Assembly: GCF_009861505.1 (NCBI RefSeq)
Contig: NZ_WTFT01000011.1
Location: forward strand, 62,001 to 126,000
Length of the DNA: 64,000 nt
Direction of reading: 5' to 3'
From: Pseudomonas izuensis
GTDB taxonomy: Bacteria; Pseudomonadota; Gammaproteobacteria; Pseudomonadales; Pseudomonadaceae
Shown: positions 1-8,687 of the stretch, piece by piece
How positions within the stretch are numbered: the first letter of the stretch is position 1
Layout: each line of letters opens with the position of its first letter
Notes under the pieces: model-generated
Database searches by the model: none
What the model was told of the DNA's origin: nothing
The model's input: the letters and a program-made list of their open reading frames with translations, nothing else
Translations under genes and position numbers: made by a program

Positions 1-3000
1 TCGGCTTGAAGCGCAACCCGCACGACATCGAACTGATGATGTTCGCCCAGGCGAACTCCGAGCACTGCCGTCACAAGATTTTCAACGCCAGTTGGGACAT
101 CGACGGCCAGAGCCAGGAAAAAAGCCTGTTCGGCATGATCAAGAACACCTACCAGATGCACAACGAAGGCGTTCTGTCGGCTTACAAGGACAACGCTTCG
201 GTGATCGTCGGTTCCGTGGCCGGGCGTTTCTTCCCGGATCCTGAGACCCGCCAGTACGGCGCGGTGCAGGAACCGGTGCACATCCTGATGAAGGTTGAAA
301 CCCACAACCACCCGACCGCGATTGCCCCGTTCCCGGGTGCGTCCACCGGTTCCGGCGGCGAGATCCGTGACGAAGGCGCGACCGGTCGTGGTGCCAAGCC
401 GAAAGCCGGCCTGACCGGTTTCACCGTGTCCAACCTGCAGATCCCTGGCTTCGAACAGCCGTGGGAAGTGCCGTACGGCAAGCCCGAGCGCATCGTCACC
501 GCGCTGGACATCATGATCGAAGGCCCATTGGGCGGCGCGGCGTTCAACAACGAGTTCGGCCGTCCGGCGCTGACCGGTTACTTCCGCACCTTCGAACAAT
601 CGATCTCCACACCTCATGGTGATGAAGTTCGCGGTTACCACAAGCCGATCATGTTGGCCGGCGGCATGGGCAACATCCGTGAAGAACACGTCAAGAAAGG
701 CGAGATCGTCGTCGGCTCCAAGCTGATCGTGCTCGGCGGCCCGGCGATGCTGATCGGCCTGGGTGGCGGTGCAGCTTCCTCCATGGCCACCGGCACCAGC
801 TCGGCAGACCTGGACTTCGCTTCGGTACAGCGCGAAAACCCGGAAATGGAACGTCGCTGCCAGGAAGTCATCGACCGTTGCTGGCAACTGGGTGACAAGA
901 ACCCGATCAGCTTCATCCACGACGTGGGTGCGGGCGGTCTGTCCAACGCCTTCCCGGAACTGGTCAACGACGGCGACCGCGGTGGCCGTTTCGAACTGCG
1001 CAACATTCCAAACGACGAGCCGGGCATGGCCCCGCACGAAATCTGGTCCAACGAATCCCAGGAACGTTACGTTCTGGCTGTCGGCCCGGCTGACTTCGAG
1101 CGCTTCAAGGCGATCTGCGAACGCGAGCGTTGCCCGTTCGCCGTGGTCGGCGAAGCCACTGCCGAGCCGCAACTGACCGTCACCGACAGCCATTTCGGCA
1201 ACAGCCCGGTGGACATGCCGCTGGAAGTGCTGCTGGGTAAAGCGCCACGCATGCACCGTTCGGTGGTGCGTGAAGCCGAACTGGGTGATGACTTCGATCC
1301 GTCGACCCTGAACATCGCCGACTGCGTCGAGCGCGTTCTGCATCACCCGGCCGTGGCCAGCAAAAGCTTCCTGATCACCATCGGCGACCGCACCATCACC
1401 GGCCTCGTGGCCCGTGACCAGATGGTCGGCCCGTGGCAGGTTCCGGTGGCCGACGTTGCCGTCACCGCCACCAGCTTCGACGTCTACACCGGTGAAGCCA
1501 TGGCCATGGGCGAGCGCACTCCGCTGGCACTGCTGGACGCTCCGGCGTCGGGCCGCATGGCCATCGGCGAAACCCTGACCAACATCGCAGCCTCGCGCAT
1601 CGGCAAGATCTCCGACATCAAGCTGTCGGCGAACTGGATGTCCGCCGCCGGTCACCCGGGTGAAGACGCGCGTCTGTACGACACTGTGAAAGCGGTCGGC
1701 ATGGAATTGTGCCCGGAGCTGGGCATCACCATTCCGGTGGGCAAGGACTCGATGTCCATGGCCACCCGCTGGAGCGACGAAGGCGTGGACAAGTCCGTCA
1801 CCTCGCCGATGTCGCTGATCGTGACCGGTTTCGCGCCAGTGACTGACATCCGTCAGACCCTGACCCCGCAACTGCGCATGGACAAGGGCACCACCGACCT
1901 GATTCTGATTGACCTGGGTCGTGGCCAGAACCGCATGGGCGCCTCGATCCTGGCCCAGGTTCACGGCAAGCTCGGCAAGCAGGCTCCGGACGTCGATGAC
2001 GCCGAAGACCTGAAAGCCTTCTTCGCGGTGATCCAGGGCCTCAACGCCGATGGTCATCTGCTGGCTTACCACGACCGTTCCGACGGTGGTCTGCTGACCA
2101 GCGTGGTGGAAATGGCGTTCGCCGGTCACTGCGGCCTGAGCCTGAACCTCGACGGTCTGGCCGAAACCTCTGCCGACATCGCCGCGATCCTGTTCAACGA
2201 AGAACTGGGCGCCGTGATCCAGGTTCGCCAGGATTCCACCGCGGACATCCTCGCGCAGTTCAGCGCCGCTGGCCTGGGCGAGTGCGTGTCGGTGGTCGGT
2301 CAGCCAATCAACAATGGCGAGATCAGCATCACCTTCAACGGCGACACCGTGTTCGAAGGCCAGCGTCGCCTGCTGCAACGCCAGTGGGCCGAGACCAGCT
2401 ACCAGATCCAGCGTCTGCGCGACAACGCCGACTGCGCCGATCAGGAATTCGACGTACTGCTGGAAGAAGACAACCCGGGTCTGAGCGTCAAGCTCAGCTA
2501 CGACGTCAACCAGGATGTCGCCGCGCCTTACATCAAGAAAGGCATCCGCCCACAGGTTGCCGTACTGCGTGAGCAGGGCGTCAACGGTCAGGTGGAAATG
2601 GCGGCTGCGTTCGACCGCGCCGGTTTCAACGCGATTGACGTGCACATGAGCGACATTCTGGCCGGCCGTGTCGACCTGAACGAGTTCAAGGGCCTGGTCG
2701 CTTGCGGCGGTTTCTCCTACGGCGACGTACTGGGTGCCGGTGAAGGCTGGGCCAAGTCGGCGCTGTTCAACAGCCGTGCCCGCGATGCGTTCCAGGGCTT
2801 CTTCGAGCGTAATGACAGCTTCACCCTCGGCGTGTGCAACGGTTGCCAGATGATGTCCAACCTGCACGAGCTGATCCCGGGCAGCGAGCTCTGGCCGCAC
2901 TTCGTGCGTAACCGTTCCGAGCAGTTCGAAGCCCGTGTGGCTATGGTGCAGATCCAGGAGTCGAACTCGATCTTCCTGCAAGGCATGGCCGGTTCGCGTA

Positions 3001-3320
3001 TGCCGATCGCCATCGCCCACGGTGAAGGCCATGCGGAATTCGCCAGCGAAGAAGCGTTGCTGGAAGCCGATCTGTCCGGTTGCGTGGCGATGCGTTTTGT
3101 CGACAACCACGGCAAGGTCACCGAAAGCTACCCGGCCAACCCGAACGGCTCGCCGCGCGGGATCACCGGTTTGACCAGCCGCGACGGTCGCGTGACCATC
3201 ATGATGCCGCACCCGGAACGTGTGTTCCGCGCCGTGCAGAACTCGTGGCGTTCGGATGACTGGAACGAAGATGCACCACTGATGCGCATGTTCCGTAATG
3301 CTCGCGTGTGGGTGAACTAA
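1..3320 (+). CDS. purL: Phosphoribosylformylglycinamidine synthase, 5' truncated by window edge
   Basis: Large single-chain FGAM synthase, which converts FGAR, glutamine and ATP to FGAM in de novo purine synthesis. The window opens inside the gene: the frame is open from the first bases, and the first visible residues match the region about 190 residues into the roughly 1300-residue proteobacterial enzyme (motif [14 protein letters not shown]), so about 15% is missing. The visible 1100 residues contain the FGAM-synthase core ([20 protein letters not shown]) and a C-terminal class I glutamine amidotransferase domain with the cysteine in GVCNGCQMM and the His/Glu pair in [10 protein letters not shown]. 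The stop is TAA at 3318-3320. The TTG near position 6 is not the true start. The small YqfO-like gene follows within 10 bases. Identity is very secure. Confidence 0.98.
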   Translation, partial: GLKRNPHDIELMMFAQANSEHCRHKIFNASWDIDGQSQEKSLFGMIKNTYQMHNEGVLSAYKDNASVIVGSVAGRFFPDPETRQYGAVQEPVHILMKVETHNHPTAIAPFPGASTGSGGEIRDEGATGRGAKPKAGLTGFTVSNLQIPGFEQPWEVPYGKPERIVTALDIMIEGPLGGAAFNNEFGRPALTGYFRTFEQSISTPHGDEVRGYHKPIMLAGGMGNIREEHVKKGEIVVGSKLIVLGGPAMLIGLGGGAASSMATGTSSADLDFASVQRENPEMERRCQEVIDRCWQLGDKNPISFIHDVGAGGLSNAFPELVNDGDRGGRFELRNIPNDEPGMAPHEIWSNESQERYVLAVGPADFERFKAICERERCPFAVVGEATAEPQLTVTDSHFGNSPVDMPLEVLLGKAPRMHRSVVREAELGDDFDPSTLNIADCVERVLHHPAVASKSFLITIGDRTITGLVARDQMVGPWQVPVADVAVTATSFDVYTGEAMAMGERTPLALLDAPASGRMAIGETLTNIAASRIGKISDIKLSANWMSAAGHPGEDARLYDTVKAVGMELCPELGITIPVGKDSMSMATRWSDEGVDKSVTSPMSLIVTGFAPVTDIRQTLTPQLRMDKGTTDLILIDLGRGQNRMGASILAQVHGKLGKQAPDVDDAEDLKAFFAVIQGLNADGHLLAYHDRSDGGLLTSVVEMAFAGHCGLSLNLDGLAETSADIAAILFNEELGAVIQVRQDSTADILAQFSAAGLGECVSVVGQPINNGEISITFNGDTVFEGQRRLLQRQWAETSYQIQRLRDNADCADQEFDVLLEEDNPGLSVKLSYDVNQDVAAPYIKKGIRPQVAVLREQGVNGQVEMAAAFDRAGFNAIDVHMSDILAGRVDLNEFKGLVACGGFSYGDVLGAGEGWAKSALFNSRARDAFQGFFERNDSFTLGVCNGCQMMSNLHELIPGSELWPHFVRNRSEQFEARVAMVQIQESNSIFLQGMAGSRMPIAIAHGEGHAEFASEEALLEADLSGCVAMRFVDNHGKVTESYPANPNGSPRGITGLTSRDGRVTIMMPHPERVFRAVQNSWRSDDWNEDAPLMRMFRNARVWVN

Positions 3321-3325
3321 GAGCC

Positions 3326-3637
3326 GTGTACAAGCTCAGTTTTTTCGTTCCCGACAGTCATGTCGAGCTGGTCAAAAGTGCCGTATTCGCCGCTGGTGGC
3401 GGACGGATCGGTGCTTACGACCACTGTGCATGGCAAGTGCTGGGGCTTGGTCAGTTTCGACCATTGGACGGCAGTCAGCCGTTCATTGGCGAGGCGGGGC
3501 AGGTCGAGCAGGTCGAGGAATGGAAGGTTGAGCTGGTGGTGGCCGATGAGTTGATTCGCTCGGTAGTGGCGGCTCTGAAACAGAGCCATCCCTACGAGAC
3601 GCCGGCTTATGAGGTGTGGCGGTTGGAGGATTTCTGA
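3326..3637 (+). CDS. YqfO/NIF3-like small protein
   Basis: A 103-residue protein of the YqfO family, which corresponds to the small ferredoxin-like insert domain of NIF3/YbgI-type proteins standing alone. The motifs KLSFFVP near the N-terminus and HPYETPAYEVW near the C-terminus are typical. The biochemical role is not known to me. I chose GTG at 3326, five bases after the purL stop, because the protein then begins (M)YKLSFFVP as relatives do. An ATG at 3308 would overlap purL by 13 bases and add six unconserved residues. Position and strand suggest cotranscription with purL, and a perfect-stem terminator lies just downstream. Confidence 0.85.
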   Translation: MYKLSFFVPDSHVELVKSAVFAAGGGRIGAYDHCAWQVLGLGQFRPLDGSQPFIGEAGQVEQVEEWKVELVVADELIRSVVAALKQSHPYETPAYEVWRLEDF

Positions 3638-3660
3638 TCTTCCTGGCCGCTGAAATGAAA

Positions 3661-3691
3661 AACCGCTGAAAGTGATTTCAGCGGTTTTTTT
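3661..3691 (+). terminator. Rho-independent terminator after purL-yqfO
   Basis: A perfect 11-bp inverted repeat (AACCGCTGAAA at 3661-3671 and its complement at 3676-3686) with a 4-nt loop, followed by a run of T to 3691. It lies 24 bases past the YqfO-like stop codon and fits the end of the purL transcript. Confidence 0.9.
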
Positions 3692-3725
3692 ATGCGCTGG
3701 GTGTTGTGCTGATAATCAGGGCCTC

Positions 3726-3817
3726 ATCGCTGGCAAGCCAGCTCCCACAGTGTTTTATGTTGTACACAAATGCTGTGTACATCCGAGAAACCTGTGGGAG
3801 CTGGCTTGCCAGCGAAG
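3726..3817. repeat. REPIN: inverted pair of REP sequences, GAGCTGGCTTGCCAGC type
   Basis: Two copies of the palindromic core GAGCTGGCTTGCCAGC face each other, at about 3728-3750 and 3791-3815, with CCACAG/CTGTGG outer ends. This is the usual head-to-head REP doublet of Pseudomonas. The spacer contains GTACACAAA and GTGTACAT segments that resemble spacers of other doublets here (23276-23374 and 57023-57113). Confidence 0.85.
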
Positions 3818-3841
3818 GCGGTGTGTCAGGGTTTTTAAAGC

Positions 3842-3920
3842 AAAGATCGCAGCCTTCGGCGGCTCCTGCAGGTGGGAATGGTATCTACCCCGTAGGAGCT
3901 GCCGAAGGCTGCGATCTTTT
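3842..3920. repeat. Inverted repeat pair of a second REP-like family (GATCGCAGCCTTCGGC)
   Basis: The arms GATCGCAGCCTTCGGC (3845-3860) and GCCGAAGGCTGCGATC (3901-3916) flank a short centre with GGCTCCTGCAGG and CCGTAGGAGCT. It differs from the other REP cores in the window and occurs intact only here; a short GGCTGCGATCT fragment near 51806 may be a remnant. T-rich sequence follows on the + strand, so it may also end transcription arriving from the left. Confidence 0.75.
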
Positions 3921-3956
3921 GATTTTGTTTTTTTCGAGGGCGACGAAAGGTCGTCG

Positions 3957-4460
3957 TTATGGGCGGATTTCGATCATCGTGCCGTCCGGCACCAGGTTCC
4001 AGAGTTCGCGCATGTCCATGTTGCGCATGGCGACGCAACCGTCGGTCCAGTCCAGGGTGTGGAACAGATCCTCAGGATTGTCTTCGGTGTCTGGCGTGCC
4101 ATGGATCATGATCATGCCGCCAGGGTCGACACCTTCGCGACGGGCGCGGGCGGAGTCGCTGATGTTCGGGTAGGAGATGTGCATCGCCAGGTTGAAGCGG
4201 TCACTGGTCTTGCGCCAATCGATCCAATAGAAACCTTCCGGCGTGCGTTTATCGCCCTCCATCAGTTTCGGCCCTTTGGGGCGTTTGCCCAGGGAAATGC
4301 GATAGGTCTTGAGCGGCTTGCCGTCATTGATCAATTGCAATTGGTGGGCAGACTTGAGAACCAGGATTTTCTCGATGACCTTGCCGTCCAGTGGCTCCAC
4401 GGCAGAAGCCTGGGACACAGCGACGAACGACAGGCAAAACAGGGCAAGCAACCAGCGCAT
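3957..4460 (-). CDS. L,D-transpeptidase (YkuD) family protein, exported
   Basis: A 167-residue protein with a cleavable signal peptide (hydrophobic residues 3-18, cleavage likely after ASA at 18-20) and one YkuD domain. The catalytic region shows IHGTP around His120 and TDGCVAMRN with the predicted catalytic cysteine at 142. The family variant has D in place of the more common H before GC. Such enzymes act in the periplasm on peptidoglycan stems, either cross-linking them or attaching a partner, but the specific substrate cannot be read from sequence. It is a short single-domain member without LysM. It is on the minus strand, 49 bases after the Nudix gene, so the two may be cotranscribed. Confidence 0.88.
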   Translation of the reverse strand: MRWLLALFCLSFVAVSQASAVEPLDGKVIEKILVLKSAHQLQLINDGKPLKTYRISLGKRPKGPKLMEGDKRTPEGFYWIDWRKTSDRFNLAMHISYPNISDSARARREGVDPGGMIMIHGTPDTEDNPEDLFHTLDWTDGCVAMRNMDMRELWNLVPDGTMIEIRP

Positions 4461-4509
4461 TGAAACGATTCCCCAGGAGGTGTCGCGACTATTTATTTAT
4501 AGATGTTTT

Positions 4510-5058
4510 TTAGTTGGCAGGCTGAGCAAGCGGCGGGATCGATTCGGACCTTACGGGGTAGACCTCGGCCCGCCGGTCAGCGAAGAAACATTCTAAGGTA
4601 CGGCCCACTGTGCGGAAAGCCAGCTCGTCCCAAGGGATGTCCGCTTCGTCGAATAATTGCACTTCGAGGCTCTCGGGACCGGCAGCAAAGTCCAGATCCG
4701 CCAGCTCGGCGCGGAAAAACACATGCACCTGGCTGATATGCGGCACATCGATCAGCGTATAGATGCTCAGGTTGCGCACCCGGGCGCAGGCTTCCTCGGC
4801 GGTTTCGCGAATGGCTGCCTGTTCGATGGTCTCGCCGTTTTCCATGAAGCCGGCCGGCAGGGTCCAGTAACCCCGGCGCGGCTCGATGGCGCGCCGGCAC
4901 AACAAGACCCTGGTGCCCCAGGTGGCTACGCAACCGGCGACAATATTGGGGTTCTGGTAATGGATGGCGTGACAACTGTCGCAGACAAAACGCAGGCGCG
5001 AATCGCCTTCGGGAATGCGCTGGGTCACCGGGTTGCCGCACTGGCTGCAAAATTTCAT
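4510..5058 (-). CDS. Nudix hydrolase with N-terminal zinc ribbon (NudC-like)
   Basis: A 182-residue protein. The N-terminus has a four-cysteine zinc ribbon (FCSQCG at residues 3-8 and CDSCH near 26-30) followed by NPNIVAGCVA, the usual start of a Nudix fold. The Nudix box runs from GFMENGE to RETAEEACA, with C where most members have G. The zinc ribbon plus Nudix order recalls NudC (NADH pyrophosphatase/deNADding), but the protein lacks the long N-terminal domain of true NudC and the SQPWPFP-type motif that marks NADH specificity. The substrate is therefore uncertain. It is transcribed divergently from the CoA pyrophosphatase gene 148 bases away. Confidence 0.87.
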   Translation of the reverse strand: MKFCSQCGNPVTQRIPEGDSRLRFVCDSCHAIHYQNPNIVAGCVATWGTRVLLCRRAIEPRRGYWTLPAGFMENGETIEQAAIRETAEEACARVRNLSIYTLIDVPHISQVHVFFRAELADLDFAAGPESLEVQLFDEADIPWDELAFRTVGRTLECFFADRRAEVYPVRSESIPPLAQPAN

Positions 5059-5206
5059 GCTTGGGTTCCTGAATGCTGCGCCTATCTTGGCGTGCGACGG
5101 TGTCTGTCGGCAAGTTGTCGTTTAGCGACACGCCGCTGTCCGGGGGGGTTGGGCGACCGAAGCGATTGGTGCATGATGCGGGGTAAGGCACAGATCGAGA
5201 ACACTC

Positions 5207-5806
5207 ATGCTGGACGAGCTACTGCATCGGGTAAGCAACCATACACCGCGAACGCTGGAGACTGACCGACGTTTCCCCGAGGCCGCCGTACTGGTGCCCA
5301 TTACCCGCAGTGACGAGCCGGAGCTGGTACTGACATTGCGTGCCAGCGGGCTCTCGACCCATGGTGGCGAAGTCGCCTTCCCCGGTGGCCGGCGTGACCC
5401 CGAAGACCCTGACCTGATTTTCACCGCCCTGCGCGAAGCCGAGGAAGAGATCGGCCTGCCGCCGGGACTGGTCGAAGTGATCGGCCCGCTGAGCCCGCTG
5501 ATCTCCCTGCACGGTATCAAGGTCACACCCTATGTCGGGGTGATCCCGGATTTCGTCGAATACCAGGCCAATGATGCTGAAATCGCCGCGGTGTTCAGCG
5601 TCCCTCTGGAGTTCTTCCGCAAAGACCCGCGCGAACACACCCATCGCATCGATTACCAGGGCCGCAGTTGGTACGTGCCGAGTTATCGTTATGGCGAGTA
5701 CAAGATCTGGGGCCTGACGGCGATCATGGTCGTCGAGTTGATCAACTTGCTTTATGACGCCAACATCAGCCTGCACCAACCGCCTAAAAGTTTTATCAAT
5801 ACCTGA
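5207..5806 (+). CDS. CoA pyrophosphatase, Nudix family (NudL-like)
   Basis: A 199-residue Nudix protein of the type that splits CoA and its derivatives into 4'-phosphopantetheine and 3',5'-ADP. The box reads GGRRDPED then LREAEEEIGL, and it is preceded by LSTHGGEVAFPGG, a signature of the CoA-cleaving subfamily (UPF0035). The C-terminus IWGLTA is also typical. The ATG at 5207 follows GAGAACACTC with a weak ribosome site. It heads a three-gene + strand run with the carbonic anhydrase and DUF1289 genes. Confidence 0.88.
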   Translation: MLDELLHRVSNHTPRTLETDRRFPEAAVLVPITRSDEPELVLTLRASGLSTHGGEVAFPGGRRDPEDPDLIFTALREAEEEIGLPPGLVEVIGPLSPLISLHGIKVTPYVGVIPDFVEYQANDAEIAAVFSVPLEFFRKDPREHTHRIDYQGRSWYVPSYRYGEYKIWGLTAIMVVELINLLYDANISLHQPPKSFINT

Positions 5807-5854
5807 AGCCATCACCTGAATGGCCTGAACACGCGATGCCTTGAGGACAACACC

Positions 5855-6379
5855 ATGAAATACCGCTTGGGCGACGCCCGTGTCAAGACCCACCCACAGA
5901 GCTGGGTCGCACCCAATGCCGTGCTGGTGGGCAAGGTCAAGCTGGAAGAGGGCGCCAACGTCTGGTTCAACGCCGTGCTACGCGGCGACAACGAGTTGAT
6001 CCTGATCGGCAAGAACAGCAACGTCCAGGACGGCACCGTGATGCACACCGACATGGGCTACCCGCTGACCATTGGCACCGGTGTGACCATTGGCCACAAC
6101 GCCATGCTCCACGGCTGCACTGTGGGTGACTACAGCCTGATCGGTATCAACGCGGTGATTCTCAATGGCGCGAAAATCGGCAAGAACTGCATCATCGGCG
6201 CCAATTCGCTGATCGGCGAAGGCAAGGAAATCCCCGACGGTTCGCTGGTGATGGGCTCACCGGGCAAAGTGGTGCGCGAACTGACCGAATCGCAAAAGAA
6301 GATGCTGGAAGCCAGTGCCGCCCACTATGTGCACAACTCGCAGCGTTACGCCCGCGATCTGGTCGAGCAGGAAGAATGA
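5855..6379 (+). CDS. Gamma-class carbonic anhydrase family protein (YrdA-like)
   Basis: A 174-residue left-handed beta-helix protein built of hexapeptide repeats ([IVL]G.. pattern through residues 20-140). The three metal-binding histidines expected of gamma carbonic anhydrases are present in VMHTDMG, TIGHNAM and LHGC. It is the normal length for YrdA/PaaY-type trimers. Carbonic anhydrase activity is plausible but has often been weak or absent in tested bacterial members, so the name is by family. The stop overlaps the next start by four bases (ATGA), indicating translational coupling with the DUF1289 gene. Confidence 0.88.
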   Translation: MKYRLGDARVKTHPQSWVAPNAVLVGKVKLEEGANVWFNAVLRGDNELILIGKNSNVQDGTVMHTDMGYPLTIGTGVTIGHNAMLHGCTVGDYSLIGINAVILNGAKIGKNCIIGANSLIGEGKEIPDGSLVMGSPGKVVRELTESQKKMLEASAAHYVHNSQRYARDLVEQEE

Positions 6380-6591
6380 GCACGCCAGAACGCCCCGTGT
6401 TATCGCCCTGCGTGAACATCTGTGCACTGGATGACGATGATATTTGCACAGGTTGCCAGCGCACGGTGGAAGAAATCACCCGCTGGAGCCGGATGGACAA
6501 CACAGAGCGCCGCAAGGTGCTGGAGTTGTGTCATGAACGGGCCAAGTCCAGTGGGTTGGTGTGGATGATCGGGGCAAAACCGGGAAATTGA
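6376..6591 (+). CDS. DUF1289 family protein
   Basis: A 71-residue protein with the DUF1289 signature: [10 protein letters not shown], then [14 protein letters not shown]. Three closely spaced cysteines (CxxxC then CxxC) suggest metal or Fe-S binding, but no function is established to my knowledge. The start ATG overlaps the carbonic anhydrase stop. Fused or adjacent DUF1289 genes with metabolic enzymes are common in proteobacteria. A REP doublet begins nine bases after its stop. Confidence 0.85.
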   Translation: MSTPERPVLSPCVNICALDDDDICTGCQRTVEEITRWSRMDNTERRKVLELCHERAKSSGLVWMIGAKPGN

Positions 6592-6599
6592 GGTGTGGC

Positions 6600-6691
6600 C
6601 ATCGCGAGCAAGCTTTGCTCCCACGGATTTGTATCGATCAAATTATTGCGCGACGCTCCAATCTGTGGGAGCAAAGCTTGCTCGCGATGGC
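6600..6691. repeat. REPIN: GAGCAAAGCTTGCTCGCGA type
   Basis: An inverted doublet with arms ATCGCGAGCAAGCTTTGCTC (6601-6620) and its complement near 6669-6688, both ending in CCCAC/GTGGG. This is a variant core with AAAGCTT at the centre. One half of the doublet at 53568-53662 has the same core. Confidence 0.85.
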
Positions 6692-6718
6692 GTCAGCGCT
6701 GACACCACAGCCCCCTCT

Positions 6719-6752
6719 GAAGTACCCTGTGCGCCAATTTGACAGGTACTTC
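6719..6752 (+). promoter_or_regulatory. Leader hairpin that covers the ribosome site of the VUT-family gene
   Basis: The arms GAAGTACCCTGT (6719-6730) and ACAGGTACTTC (6742-6752) pair over 11 bp with one bulged C and an 11-nt loop, and the stem ends one base before the ATG at 6754. The only Shine-Dalgarno-like bases (ACAGG, 6742-6746) lie in the 3' arm, so the stem would block initiation when folded. It does not match the preQ1 riboswitch patterns I know, so the ligand, if any, is unknown. Confidence 0.5.
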
Positions 6753-6753
6753 C

Positions 6754-7221
6754 ATGCTCTTCCTCATCGCCTACATCAGCAGCGTCGTACTGATCAACTA
6801 CGCCTTTTCCACCGCCCCGCACCTGGACATCATCTGGTCGGCCTGGGGCGGACTGGTGTTCGTATTGCGCGACATGGTGCAAACCCGCTTTGGCCACGGT
6901 GCGATGGCGGCGATGCTGGCGGCGCTGGTGCTGTCCTACGTCACCTCCGATCCGTCCATCGCCCTGGCCAGCGCCACGGCGTTCGCGGTGTCCGAGTGCA
7001 TCGACTGGCTGGTGTTCAGCCTCACCAAACGTCCATTGCATGATCGCCTGTGGATAAGTTCGGCCCTGAGCATTCCCCTCGATACCTTTATCTTCTTCGG
7101 CATGATCGATGCGCTGACCCCCGGCGTGATTCTCACCGCCCTGGGCTCGAAGTTCGCCGGTGTCACCGCCGTGTGGCTGATCATGGCCTGGCGCCTGCGC
7201 AAACAGGCTGTCGTCAGCTGA
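6754..7221 (+). CDS. VUT family membrane protein, putative queuosine precursor transporter
   Basis: A 155-residue hydrophobic protein with about five membrane segments. Motifs FRDMVQTRFG-like (VLRDMVQTRFGHGAM) and SECIDWLVFS match the VUT/DUF165 family, which includes YhhQ, the inner-membrane importer of preQ0/preQ1 for queuosine synthesis. The protein is shorter than E. coli YhhQ (about 220 residues), so it belongs to the short branch and the substrate assignment is only by family. The start at ATG 6754 is preferred over TTG 6739 because the latter would place five residues inside the leader hairpin and lacks a ribosome site. Confidence 0.72.
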   Translation: MLFLIAYISSVVLINYAFSTAPHLDIIWSAWGGLVFVLRDMVQTRFGHGAMAAMLAALVLSYVTSDPSIALASATAFAVSECIDWLVFSLTKRPLHDRLWISSALSIPLDTFIFFGMIDALTPGVILTALGSKFAGVTAVWLIMAWRLRKQAVVS

Positions 7222-7320
7222 AGCCAAACCCCGCGGTTCATGTAAAATGCCGCGCTTTCTCCCCATGGATCGCGCCTATTGCGCCGTATCCTCGATGATC
7301 CGCTGCTTGAGGACCTTCAG

Positions 7321-8502
7321 ATGACCCGTATCGGAACTCCATTGTCGCCCACCGCGACCCGCGTATTGATGTGTGGCTGTGGCGAGTTGGGCAAGGAAGT
7401 GGTGATCGAGCTGCAGCGCCTGGGCGTTGAAGTGATTGCCGTGGATCGCTACGCCAATGCGCCGGCGATGCAGGTTGCCCACCGCAGCCACGTGATCAAC
7501 ATGCTCGATGGCGCGGCCCTGCGTGCGGTGATCGAAGCCGAGAAGCCGCACTTCATCGTGCCGGAAATCGAAGCCATCGCCACGGCGACCCTGGTAGAGC
7601 TGGAGTCCGAAGGTTTCACCGTGATCCCGACTGCCCGCGCCGCGCAGTTGACCATGAACCGCGAAGGTATCCGTCGCCTGGCCGCCGAAGAGCTGGACCT
7701 GCCAACCTCGCCGTACCATTTCGCCGACACCTTCGAGGATTACAGCAAGGCTGTCGAAGACCTCGGGTTCCCGTGCGTGGTCAAGCCGGTCATGAGCTCC
7801 TCGGGCAAAGGCCAGAGCCTGCTGCGCAGCGTCGATGACGTACAGAAGGCCTGGGACTACGCGCAGGAAGGCGGCCGTGCCGGCAAAGGTCGGGTGATCA
7901 TCGAAGGCTTCATCGATTTCGACTACGAAATCACCCTGCTGACCGTGCGTCACGTCGGCGGCACTACGTTCCTGGCGCCGGTTGGCCACCGTCAGGAGAA
8001 GGGCGACTACCAGGAATCCTGGCAGCCACAAGCCATGAGCCCGATTGCCCTGGCGGAATCCGAGCGTGTGGCCAAAGCCGTTACCGAAGCCTTGGGCGGT
8101 CGTGGCCTGTTTGGCGTCGAACTGTTCATCAAAGGCGATCAGGTGTGGTTCAGCGAGGTCTCGCCGCGGCCGCACGACACTGGCATGGTCACGATGATTT
8201 CCCAGGACCTGTCGCAGTTTGCCCTGCATGCACGGGCGATCCTCGGCCTGCCGATCCCGGTGGTGCGCCAGTTCGGGCCTTCGGCTTCGGCGGTGATCCT
8301 GGTGGAAGGGCAGTCTACCCAGACGGCTTTCGCCAATCTCGGCGCTGCATTGAGCGAGCCGGATACCGCGTTGCGTCTGTTCGGCAAGCCTGAAGTCAAC
8401 GGCCAGCGCCGCATGGGTGTGGCGCTGGCGCGCGACGAGTCGATCGAAGCCGCCCGGGCCAAAGCGACCCGTGCCTCTCAGGCTGTTGTCGTCGAGCTGT
8501 AA
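7321..8502 (+). CDS. purT: Formate-dependent phosphoribosylglycinamide formyltransferase
   Basis: A 393-residue ATP-grasp enzyme that formylates GAR with formate and ATP, an alternative to the folate-dependent PurN in purine synthesis. Clear PurT sequence: [20 protein letters not shown] near the N-terminus, [24 protein letters not shown] (ATP-grasp loop), and [14 protein letters not shown] near the active site. The start is ATG 7321 behind TTGAGGACCTTCAG. The 14-codon upstream extension of the frame is not conserved. A REPIN follows 50 bases after the stop. Confidence 0.97.
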   Translation: MTRIGTPLSPTATRVLMCGCGELGKEVVIELQRLGVEVIAVDRYANAPAMQVAHRSHVINMLDGAALRAVIEAEKPHFIVPEIEAIATATLVELESEGFTVIPTARAAQLTMNREGIRRLAAEELDLPTSPYHFADTFEDYSKAVEDLGFPCVVKPVMSSSGKGQSLLRSVDDVQKAWDYAQEGGRAGKGRVIIEGFIDFDYEITLLTVRHVGGTTFLAPVGHRQEKGDYQESWQPQAMSPIALAESERVAKAVTEALGGRGLFGVELFIKGDQVWFSEVSPRPHDTGMVTMISQDLSQFALHARAILGLPIPVVRQFGPSASAVILVEGQSTQTAFANLGAALSEPDTALRLFGKPEVNGQRRMGVALARDESIEAARAKATRASQAVVVEL

Positions 8503-8553
8503 AAACTGCTCTGGCGGGCCTATACCTTCTATGGGCATCGCGCCATTGCCTTA

Positions 8554-8657
8554 CCTGTAGGAGCGAGCCTGCTCGCGATGGACTCAAGAGCAGCGCGGGG
8601 AACCAGACTCCCCGCGTTATCGTTAACGACCATCGCGAGCAGGCTCGCTCCTACAGG
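8554..8657. repeat. REPIN with conserved long spacer, GAGCGAGCCTGCTCGCGA type
   Basis: A 104-bp element beginning CCTGTAGGAGCGAGCC and ending in its complement. The asymmetric spacer, with GCGTTATCGTTAACGACCAT near the right arm, is shared with the elements at 25954, 28641, 51817 and 63509. Confidence 0.9.
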
Positions 8658-8687
8658 TCATCTATTAATGCTCCAGGCCTGTACCTC

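Noticed and set aside
3308..3637. Earlier ATG start for the YqfO-like gene
   Set aside because: It would overlap purL by 13 bases and add six unconserved residues; GTG at 3326 gives the conserved N-terminus.
6700..6753. preQ1 riboswitch before the VUT-family gene
   Set aside because: The hairpin lacks the A-rich tail and conserved loop bases of the preQ1 classes I know; reported only as a hairpin of unknown role.
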